From contig SBHC01000025.1 of NCBI GenBank assembly GCA_006226375.1, positions 62,001-126,000 of the forward strand: a stretch of DNA of 64,000 nucleotides. The letters are read 5' to 3'. Each line of letters starts with the position of its first letter. Within the stretch, counting starts at the first letter, position 1. Position numbers and translations under genes: made by a program. Source of the DNA: Deltaproteobacteria bacterium. GTDB taxonomy: Bacteria > Myxococcota_C > UBA6777. Positions 1 to 7,436 of the stretch are shown here, piece after piece. The notes beneath the pieces are model-generated. The model was not told where the DNA came from. It ran no database searches and saw nothing but the letters and a program-made list of their open reading frames with translations.

Positions 1-59
1 TTACACTTTGTGAGCGGTACCCATTTCTTTTATGGTGTACTTCTTGGAAGGAGATCCTT

Positions 60-1583
60 ATGCAAAACACAGCCCATCGCAACATGTTTGGTACTTCGTT
101 CTTTCGATTGTGTTTTTCGATCCATCTCTTTGTCATTCTTGCCATGACCGTGAACTGTTCGTCTCTGCGAATGTGCTTAACCAACGCAGACTGCACCTCC
201 CCTCGCCAATGTCAAAGTGGTCGATGCACAACCTTTTCACCGACGACTCCAGAAACGCCAGGGACCACCGGTACAGGTTCATGTCCCACGTCCTGCAAGC
301 AAGACTCCGACTGTGAGAAAACTGGTTGCTCCGACTTGCGTCGTTGCTTCGACTCACAATGCCTATCGTCCGAGCAAGTGTATTCCATTCCACCCAACAA
401 GGTAGATGTCCTCTTTGTCCTGGATAACTCAGGTAGCATGAAACCCAAGCTAGAGCTACTGCAAAAGTATGTGTCTGTGTTGGTGAAAGACTTGCAGCGT
501 GTAGGAGTGCAAGACATTCAAGCCGGTGCGATTTCAACGGATATGAGCGACCCACAAACCCGGGGACGTTTGCTAGGGTCCCAGCTCGTCAACTTCGTCT
601 CCATGAAGGACAAAGCTCTCCCAGCCCTGCAGCAGATACTGAACGCGGGAAGCACAGGTAGCAGCTTCGAGAAAGGACTCGACTCTCTCAAAACGGCCTT
701 AACCTATGCTTCGGACCCCAAGCAAACCGTCAACCAGGGTTTGTTGAGAGAAAAGTCATTGCTGGCTATCTTTCTGCTCACTGATGAAGATGACTGCTCC
801 AACAACGGAAACGTCCGCGAGTCGGAGTGGCCTTCTGATGTTTGCAACCTCCCAAAGAATGTGACTCTCACCAACGGAAACGGCTCGCCCCTCCTCGACG
901 CCAAGGGAAAAAAGATTCACGGTCAGATGGAAGAGCTCACCCCTGTGAAGAGTTACATCGACTTTCTCAACACACTGAAGAAAACGGTTGTCATTTCGGG
1001 ATTAATCGGTAGCCCCATTCTGAGTGAGTCAAACCCTCCAGCCACTGCATGCAAAACAGATGAAGACTGTCAAACCGGCGGCCAAAGGCTGTACTGTGGT
1101 TATCGAACCACAACACAGGGAGCTTGCGGAGGCTGTGGAAGCCAAAGCTTGCTTGCAAGGCCCGGCATTCGTTACTTTGAGCTGCTCAAAGCGTTTGGTC
1201 ACTTCGGCTTTTGGGCTCCCATCTGTGGAACGGATGACGTCTTTTCAAAGGGCATGGAGAGCTTTGCAAACCAAATTCTTCAAAGCGCTCACGCTCTCTA
1301 CCTCCGTGCACCTCTCTCCGACTTATCCAAAGTCACAGTCTCAGTCTCCGATGGAAGCCAGACCAAGACGATTCCTCAAGCCCCGTCGCAACACAAGTCT
1401 TGCACCCTCGACAAAGACTGCGAAGGCCTGTCTCTTTGTGGGGCACAACAACAGTGTATGGGACAAGGTTGGGTCTACTACCCACCGAGCAACAACGAGG
1501 CCAAAGCAAGGGTCCGTTTCAGCGGTGGCGTCTTAGATTCATGGAAGCCTCAATCCAAGGTTCGCATCCAACTCCATCCGTAA
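60..1583 (+). CDS. Secreted von Willebrand factor A domain protein, Cys-rich N-terminus
   Basis: A 507-residue exported protein. The start is ATG at 60, seven bases after an AAGGAG at 48-53. Residues 8-32 form a signal sequence; Cys33 could be lipidated, but the preceding Asn makes the lipobox atypical. Residues 33-105 hold paired cysteines of the TNADC/QDSDC kind. A vWA domain begins near residue 114, with the metal-ion (MIDAS) motif DNSGS at 122-126, and a second block with TDEDDC near residue 240. More Cys pairs (KTDEDC, TLDKDC) lie in the C-terminal half. Proteins of this layout are common surface or periplasmic proteins in myxobacteria and usually bind ligands through the vWA metal site. 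The ligand is unknown. It stands alone, with no operon partner in view. Confidence 0.85.
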   Translation: MQNTAHRNMFGTSFFRLCFSIHLFVILAMTVNCSSLRMCLTNADCTSPRQCQSGRCTTFSPTTPETPGTTGTGSCPTSCKQDSDCEKTGCSDLRRCFDSQCLSSEQVYSIPPNKVDVLFVLDNSGSMKPKLELLQKYVSVLVKDLQRVGVQDIQAGAISTDMSDPQTRGRLLGSQLVNFVSMKDKALPALQQILNAGSTGSSFEKGLDSLKTALTYASDPKQTVNQGLLREKSLLAIFLLTDEDDCSNNGNVRESEWPSDVCNLPKNVTLTNGNGSPLLDAKGKKIHGQMEELTPVKSYIDFLNTLKKTVVISGLIGSPILSESNPPATACKTDEDCQTGGQRLYCGYRTTTQGACGGCGSQSLLARPGIRYFELLKAFGHFGFWAPICGTDDVFSKGMESFANQILQSAHALYLRAPLSDLSKVTVSVSDGSQTKTIPQAPSQHKSCTLDKDCEGLSLCGAQQQCMGQGWVYYPPSNNEAKARVRFSGGVLDSWKPQSKVRIQLHP

Positions 1584-1706
1584 AGAGAGACAAACGGAGT
1601 TCATGCAACATCGTTGTTTTCGTTTGTGAATACCGGATCTGTTGATATTGGTGTGATTCAATCCTGTTGGCAAGCTGTTGGACAAGGTTGTAAGACAGCT
1701 TCTTCA

Positions 1707-1800
1707 GACCCCACCCGCTTCGCTCGCAAGGAGGGTTGAGATCCCCTCTGCCGTTCGCACGGAGAGGGGAAGGCGAGTCTGACGAGCCAGGGGTGAGGTT
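1707..1800. repeat. GC-rich REP-like palindromic intergenic element
   Basis: This element lies in the 357-base gap between the vWA gene and the next start. It contains a strong hairpin: CCCCTCT at 1743-1749 pairs with AGAGGGG at 1763-1769, and CCGT pairs with ACGG around a TCGC loop, with one bulged G. A second, imperfect palindromic part follows at 1771-1800 (GGCGAGTC to GAGCC and then GGGGTGAGG). Its composition differs from the flanking sequence, and similar CCCTC/GAGGGG elements occur dispersed in many genomes. Only one copy is seen in this window, so dispersal is inferred. The rest of the gap (1584-1706 and 1801-1940) shows nothing recognisable. Confidence 0.45.
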
Positions 1801-1940
1801 TCCATTCCAACGGTCAACGACCGCACCCCACCCTGTTGCCCCTGGTTGACTGAGCCGAATACAATGTCGTAGGTATAACCAAGACGCATACGAACATTCG
1901 AACCGGATCAAAGTCATTGTGGCACGACAGGAGAGTCGAC

Positions 1941-2411
1941 ATGCAGGAGTTGGAACCCATACTTGGAGAGATACGAAACCGAAAGCGAGTGGCCTTGGGA
2001 TTTGGCCTCATGGCAGTGGGCTTTGGAGTCGCGGCACCGTTTCTTCCAGCCGAGGACGCAGGTGGTTGGGCCATGTACGCCATCATGAGCTTTATGATCC
2101 TCTTTGGAGGCTACTGGCTTATCTATGGTTTGATCCCTGCGGCATGGTCGGGTGGTATCGCTGCCATAAGCAAACATCCAGAACAGATTGTGTGGTTCTA
2201 CATCGGTGAAGAAGGCACCCAAGAACACGGCTGGCTAAAGCTCTATCTCCAAAATGGAAAGAGCTATAGCTACCTGGTGGAACATAGCAAAAGACTCGCG
2301 CTTCTGGACTACATTGCCAGCGTAGCTCCTCACGCTCAGCAAGGGTATTCCTTTGAGCGGCTCAGACTCTTTCAAGAAGATCCGGTGTTATTAAGAAAAG
2401 ACAACCGCTGA
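1941..2411 (+). CDS. Small membrane protein with two transmembrane helices
   Basis: A 156-residue protein. The ATG at 1941 follows a CAGGAGAG at 1928-1935, which favours it over the in-frame start 24 bases upstream. Two hydrophobic segments (about residues 16-36 and 42-65) are joined by a short loop with PAED. They are followed by a soluble C-terminal domain of about 90 residues with alternating strands (QIVWFYIGEE, WLKLYLQNGKSYSYL) that resembles the PH-like cytoplasmic domains of small bacterial membrane proteins. I do not recognise the family. It is monocistronic. Confidence 0.7.
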   Translation: MQELEPILGEIRNRKRVALGFGLMAVGFGVAAPFLPAEDAGGWAMYAIMSFMILFGGYWLIYGLIPAAWSGGIAAISKHPEQIVWFYIGEEGTQEHGWLKLYLQNGKSYSYLVEHSKRLALLDYIASVAPHAQQGYSFERLRLFQEDPVLLRKDNR

Positions 2412-2597
2412 AGCGACAATTCACCTCACCCAACACAAAAGCCAACACCCCTGTTGCCCCCACACCTCGTCCAAATCTTTTGAGATTCCGTACCTACCAA
2501 TCAGCAACCCTTTCGGATTTCTGTGTCACGTTCCCACTGCCCAACGGTGTCTTTTCTGTAGCAAGAAGTTATCTTTCAACAGAGGAGCCCGCAAAGT

Positions 2598-3572
2598 ATG
2601 ACCCGACTTATCTATGTTCTTGCCCTGGTGTTCCTTTTTTTAGGATGCTCCGCCCAAATCACCATCCCCGGATTGGAGGATCCCACAAGTGCAAAGGACA
2701 TCGAAGCCACCACAACACGTGAGACCACTTCCTCTCCCGAGACCACAAACGAAGCACAGACAACCAACGAGCCTCCCTTTGATGCCTCTGCCACCGATGC
2801 CTCCGATGCAACCGAGCCCAGTCTCCCGGACACTTCAACCCAACCTGAAGCCTCGCAAAGCGCCTGCACGGGACCCCATCGCAAAAGCTGTCTTCAAACC
2901 GGATGCCCTGATGGATTTCAGTGTCGCATTGATGGCTCCTCCCAAGAATGTATGAGCCAACAATGCAAGCCCTCGCAGTGCAAATACAGCGATTGCAAGT
3001 GCGACCCCACGACCCGAACATGGAAATGCACAGGGTTTTGCGCTCCTTTTCGCTGCGTGGATCTATGCACCATCAAGAAGCCCCTGTTTCATTGTTGTGT
3101 GGATGGTAAACATGTCGATCCAGAATGTTCTTTGGGTGTATTTTCCTGTCCTTCAGGCTCCTACAAACGAACGATTCCTGGATGCGGCCCCCACAGCCAG
3201 ACTCCACAAAAAGGTTTGCCCTGCAACGGAAAGTTCTGCAGCGGAGACACGCCGCTATGCTGTCGGTCGATCTCAACCTTCTGCTCGAAGGGTACGGGAG
3301 CTTGTGCATGGAGCGTCTATCACTGCGATGGGGCTGAAGATTGTGGACCGTCCCAAGTATGCTGTGTGACCCGAACCCAAAGCGCCTACATGGCGACCTC
3401 GTGCAAAGCGCCAAAAGATTGTGATGCGCTTCAAGAGTCTTGGTTGGCTTGTCATCAAGACGGCGATTGCAAAGCAGGCACACGCTGCTGCAACACAAAC
3501 TTCCTCGCCAAGTCTTATGGGTTTTCTTCCCGAGCCACCACCTATGGCATTTGCCTCCAAGAGTGCGGATAA
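2598..3572 (+). CDS. Cys-rich surface lipoprotein with Ser/Thr/Glu linker
   Basis: A 324-residue lipoprotein. The start follows AGAGGAG with ten bases between. The signal ends in the lipobox LFLGC, so Cys17 is the predicted lipid anchor. Residues 25-95 are a low-complexity Thr/Ser/Glu/Pro/Ala stalk, typical of a spacer lifting a domain off the membrane. The rest is a densely disulfide-bonded region with more than 30 cysteines, including CC pairs (FHCC, LCC, VCC, RCC). The last unit (DGDCKAGTRCC) resembles a WAP-type four-disulfide core. Function unknown; an exposed binding or inhibitor protein is an inference. Confidence 0.8.
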   Translation: MTRLIYVLALVFLFLGCSAQITIPGLEDPTSAKDIEATTTRETTSSPETTNEAQTTNEPPFDASATDASDATEPSLPDTSTQPEASQSACTGPHRKSCLQTGCPDGFQCRIDGSSQECMSQQCKPSQCKYSDCKCDPTTRTWKCTGFCAPFRCVDLCTIKKPLFHCCVDGKHVDPECSLGVFSCPSGSYKRTIPGCGPHSQTPQKGLPCNGKFCSGDTPLCCRSISTFCSKGTGACAWSVYHCDGAEDCGPSQVCCVTRTQSAYMATSCKAPKDCDALQESWLACHQDGDCKAGTRCCNTNFLAKSYGFSSRATTYGICLQECG

Positions 3573-3768
3573 GCAAGATCCATGAGAAGGAAGGCGATGG
3601 AACTCTGATTGAATCGATGTGCCGTAAGACACTGCCATAACAAGAGAAAAAGGCACTATTCCTTTTCGTTCAAATCGTTTATTCTAGGGCGATATCTTGT
3701 GCCATGGGCAAAAGAAGCAACCGACATGGTGAGCGGTCTGTTTTTGGCATGTTGTTGCGCTAGGATGC

Positions 3769-5583
3769 ATGATGAAACATTGGATACGTTGGTGCTTGTT
3801 TGGATGCTTGGGATGTTGTTTGTTTTTGTTGCATGGAGCGTGCTCTAGCTCCACAGCTTGTCAGGATGATACAAACTGCCCAACAGGCCAATCTTGCCAG
3901 GGAAGCGTCTGCCGGGCGGAATGCCAATCTAAGGCGGATTGCAAGGTGAGCGAAAGCTGCTCAACCCAAGGCAAATGTGTCACAACAGCAGGTGAGTTAC
4001 CTCCCAACCAAGAGCGTTCTGGGACCGAGCAAGCGGGAGTGGAGCCCACAGGTGATGGAGGAAGCCCCACAGAGTCCGCCGGAAAGGATGCCTTCACACC
4101 AGGGAAGTCTCCTCTCTGTGAGCAAGAAAGCCGGGAGTGTTATACCGGGAAAGACGGCACCCAGGGAAAAGGTCCATGCAAAGCAGGAAAGCAACGTTGC
4201 GTCAAAGGGGAATGGGGCCCATGTGTGGGTGAGGTTGTTCCCAAGAATGAACAATGCAACGGAATCGACGATGACTGCGATGGTCAGATTGACAGCAACT
4301 GCACCCAATGGTCCACATCAGCAGGGGGAAAAGACGGCGACCAAGGGTTGGATATCGCTGTGGATGCAGAAGGAAACATCTACATCACAGGGTCCTTTCA
4401 TGGAAGAGCAGACTTCGGCAACATCTCCCTTTACGCCAAGGGCGAAACCGACGCCTACCTCGCAAAGCTCAACAGCAAAGGAGAGTTCCTTTGGGCTGTC
4501 GCTTTGGGCGGCTCGGGGTATGACGGCGGAAAAGCAGTAGCTACAGATTCATCCGGTCATGTGTATATCGCGGGATTTTTCGATGGGACAGCCCTAATAG
4601 AGTCCACCACCCTCTCCTCCCAAGGTGGCAAGAACATCTATGTCGTGAAGCTAGACAACCAGGGCAAGGTGGTTTGGTCGAGCACAGCCGGCGGACGTTT
4701 GGGTGGGATTGATGTCAATGACATTGCTGTGGATGGAAGCGGAAACGTCCTCTTTGTTGGAGCGTATGCAGAACGAGCCTCGTTTGGAGAGGTCTCTCTG
4801 GCTGCAAAAAAGCTGATGGATGCCTACATGGCCAAGCTTGATTCACAAGGAAAGATTGTCTGGGCAGTCTCTTGCGGCGGAGCAGAAACCGACGAAGCCA
4901 TGAGCATCGCCCTCGACACCGCAGGCAATAGCTATGTGACAGGTTACTTTCAAGCCACCGCCCAGTTCGGAGAGACACTCCTGACATCAGGTACTTACAC
5001 CAACGCCTTCTTTGCGAAGTTGGACACCCAAGGGAAAGTGGTATGGGCCAAACAAACCTCGCAAGGGCTGTATGTCTCAGGAACCGGGATTGCCGTGGAT
5101 GGCTCCGGCAACGTGTATGCGACAGGCTTCTTTGAAGAGGGCGCCGTCTTTGGCTCCAAGACCCTCCTCTCGTCCCTCTACACCGACATCTTTGCGACCA
5201 AGTTAAACTCGCAGGGACAGTTTCAGTGGTCGATCTCTGCGAGCGCTTACTACGCGTCTGCGGGGATTGGAATGGGCCAGGATAGCGCCGGAAACCTGTA
5301 CCTAGTAGGCTCGTTTTCCGACCGTGTGGCTTTCGGTTCAGCGACCGTGACCTCCCAAGGAGCCTCGGACGCTTATGTTGTCAAGCTAAGCCCAAGCGGA
5401 CAGTTTGTAGCAGCGACTTCGGTGGGTGGAACATCCTCCGACGAAGGAAAAGGCTTGGCAGTCGACGCCAAGGGCAATGTCTTCCTCACAGGAACATTCC
5501 GCGGGAGCACAACAATGGGTTCCCAAACACTCTCATCCCAAGGCTACACGGACCTCTTCGTCACCCAAGTCACCCTCAAGTAA
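3769..5583 (+). CDS. Lipoprotein with MopE-like motif and SBBP beta-propeller
   Basis: A 604-residue exported protein. The signal segment ends at LLHGAC, the likely lipidation site (Cys25). Two CxxDxxC units follow (DDTNC, SKADC), then a Gly/Ser/Glu-rich stretch. The myxobacterial MopE-like motif CNGIDDDCDGQID, an Asp-rich presumed Ca-binding loop, lies near residue 165. From about residue 185 there are seven or so copies of a roughly 50-residue unit built on GLDIAVDAEGNIYITGSF, the Seven-Bladed Beta Propeller (SBBP) repeat. The same repeat forms the C-terminal half of the protein at 26989-30024, so the two are distant paralogues. Two adjacent ATG codons compete as start, with AGGA just upstream. 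Confidence 0.85.
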   Translation: MMKHWIRWCLFGCLGCCLFLLHGACSSSTACQDDTNCPTGQSCQGSVCRAECQSKADCKVSESCSTQGKCVTTAGELPPNQERSGTEQAGVEPTGDGGSPTESAGKDAFTPGKSPLCEQESRECYTGKDGTQGKGPCKAGKQRCVKGEWGPCVGEVVPKNEQCNGIDDDCDGQIDSNCTQWSTSAGGKDGDQGLDIAVDAEGNIYITGSFHGRADFGNISLYAKGETDAYLAKLNSKGEFLWAVALGGSGYDGGKAVATDSSGHVYIAGFFDGTALIESTTLSSQGGKNIYVVKLDNQGKVVWSSTAGGRLGGIDVNDIAVDGSGNVLFVGAYAERASFGEVSLAAKKLMDAYMAKLDSQGKIVWAVSCGGAETDEAMSIALDTAGNSYVTGYFQATAQFGETLLTSGTYTNAFFAKLDTQGKVVWAKQTSQGLYVSGTGIAVDGSGNVYATGFFEEGAVFGSKTLLSSLYTDIFATKLNSQGQFQWSISASAYYASAGIGMGQDSAGNLYLVGSFSDRVAFGSATVTSQGASDAYVVKLSPSGQFVAATSVGGTSSDEGKGLAVDAKGNVFLTGTFRGSTTMGSQTLSSQGYTDLFVTQVTLK

Positions 5584-5658
5584 CAGGCCCAGAAAACGAC
5601 GTGACGAGTTGAGAAGAAGAAGCTTGCTTGTCAGATGACACTGGAGAGGTTGGGCAGA

Positions 5659-7188
5659 TTACGGGATGTAATCAATGGTGAGTTTGATGGAGCTTGATTC
5701 GCTGGAGACGTTGTACACACCAACATAAAACGACCCTGGACCTTGTTCCTTGCATTCTTCGTACGAGTCTTCAAGATAAGGGCTGCAAGCAAAGTTGCTG
5801 CTGGTGAGCTGGTCCTTTTTCACATCCTTCCACACATACAGGTCAGCATCGCCGTCGCCTGCCATTGTGACCTTAAAATCGCCAGCCCCTGCAGTGTAAG
5901 GTCCGTACATTTTCCAGGCCCCAGGCTCCAGGGTTTCCGTCTTGGTTTCCGAGGTCACTTTGGGAAAGCTGGACTCTGATATCGAGTCGGTAGCCTTGGG
6001 AATTTGCATGGTGGTGCAGTGCACGGAGCCACCATACGGAATGATGGTCTGGCCGCTCTTAATGCCCACAACGTTGTATCCAGGCATGTTGTCTTGGTAG
6101 ACCTTGAGCGCGTCGTTGTCTATGGTTTGGCCGTACAAGGGAACCAGCACCGCCTTGTTGAGAATGGTGGAGTTGCTGTACGCAAAATAGACACGCTCTC
6201 CCGATGTTGTGGTAAAGCCCATGGGAATCCGCACCACTTTGAACGGCTGCCCCTTCACGTTGGTGTTGCCCTCATAAAAGCGAGCAATCTCATCCAGAGA
6301 TTGAATCTCGTTGCTGTTGGCTCCCCACTCCGGTTTGGAATAGCCCACCAGGATGGTCGTCTCGTTGATTAGCTTGGAGAACATATCAATGTGGGTGGTG
6401 CCTTCCATATAGAGAGGCGGTGGAAAGTAAGTCTTTTGGCAACCCAGGAACTTCTTGTAGAGAGAGGCAAGCTGGATCGGTGACAGGTTGTTGCTCTCAA
6501 AGATACCTGTGCTTGTCCAGCAGGTGCCCTTCCCGTCCGTCATAAAGTTGCCCCCTTCCACATACAGGTGGGCAGAGTAGACGTCTTCGCTCCAGTCGGT
6601 CGCCAGCTTGAAGGGGATGAAGTCATCGTAGGTGCGGGTCGGGTAGTATTTCATGTCAACCATGGCTCGTTTGCCGTCGACATAGATATGCCAGGGTCCG
6701 TAATCTCTGGCCCAAAAGGCATCGAAGTTACTCTGAACCCACTTCACCTGGCTGGAAGAGATCCCCTTGGGAGCCAGTGAGTACTGCAGAACTTCGTTTT
6801 TGTCCTGGTCATTGTAGTAGACCAGATAAGGGGTCACGTTGGCATCGATGATTCCCTTGATCATGTTGCCAAAAAATTCGTCAAACTCTTCATCGTTCGC
6901 AACCCGAACCAGGACTCCTTCCATCGGCTCAAACTCCGCAGGGACACGGACCTTTCCCGAAGGCGTTGTCGCATACGACGCAATGGTTTGGGGTTGCTGT
7001 TTGATAAGCTCTTTGGCAAGCCGCCGCTCTTCAGGAGTCATGGCTTTGGGCAACAGCTTGAACCGACTTCTTCGCCGCGTGACCTCCGGCTTTGCAGGTT
7101 CAAGGGTTGCTTGGGTAGAGACAGGCTCTGGAACGCCGCAAGACAAACAGCCAACACACAAAAGAACGATCAGATAGAGATGTTTCAT
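5659..7188 (-). CDS. Lipoprotein peptidyl-arginine deiminase-like enzyme (PAD_porph/agmatine deiminase fold) with PPC domain
   Basis: A 509-residue protein of the guanidine-group modifying superfamily, whose members hydrolyse arginine-type guanidines to citrulline-type ureas and ammonia. The signal ends in a CVGCLSC segment, so it is a predicted lipoprotein. The N-terminal hallmark EFEPMEGVLV is at about 85-94. The expected active-site residues are all present: Asp in WARDYGPW (about 162), His and Asp in GTTHIDM (about 266 and 268) and the nucleophilic Cys in GGSVHCTTMQ (about 391). Residues from about 415 look like a bacterial pre-peptidase C-terminal (PPC) beta-sandwich, with YGPY and GDADLYVW. 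GGAGG lies ten bases before the ATG at 7188, favouring it over the TTG one codon upstream. An extracytoplasmic location fits a peptidylarginine or agmatine substrate; which one is not decidable here. Confidence 0.85.
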   Translation of the reverse strand: MKHLYLIVLLCVGCLSCGVPEPVSTQATLEPAKPEVTRRRSRFKLLPKAMTPEERRLAKELIKQQPQTIASYATTPSGKVRVPAEFEPMEGVLVRVANDEEFDEFFGNMIKGIIDANVTPYLVYYNDQDKNEVLQYSLAPKGISSSQVKWVQSNFDAFWARDYGPWHIYVDGKRAMVDMKYYPTRTYDDFIPFKLATDWSEDVYSAHLYVEGGNFMTDGKGTCWTSTGIFESNNLSPIQLASLYKKFLGCQKTYFPPPLYMEGTTHIDMFSKLINETTILVGYSKPEWGANSNEIQSLDEIARFYEGNTNVKGQPFKVVRIPMGFTTTSGERVYFAYSNSTILNKAVLVPLYGQTIDNDALKVYQDNMPGYNVVGIKSGQTIIPYGGSVHCTTMQIPKATDSISESSFPKVTSETKTETLEPGAWKMYGPYTAGAGDFKVTMAGDGDADLYVWKDVKKDQLTSSNFACSPYLEDSYEECKEQGPGSFYVGVYNVSSESSSIKLTIDYIP

Positions 7189-7436
7189 CAAAGAGAATCC
7201 TCCACGGGAGCGTTGGGTACACGACCTCCCTTACCTCTTAGCACTAGCTTGTTTTTTTCCTCTCGTCAATCCAGGAGGACACCTCCATAGAAACGGCTCA
7301 TTTCTGGAGACAATGTCCGCCACCAAACCCTCTCCTCTACGACCAACTTAAAACGAAAAATACTCCTTTTGGAGTAGGACAGGCGAGCTCCCTTTCCTTA
7401 CGCTGAGATTATCAAAATGAATTTCAGGAGGTTCGG

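Noticed and set aside
3746-3762. TTGGCATGTTGTTGCG, resembling a sigma54 -24/-12 promoter
   Set aside because: The GG to GC spacing is nine bases instead of ten and it lies only about ten bases from the start codon.
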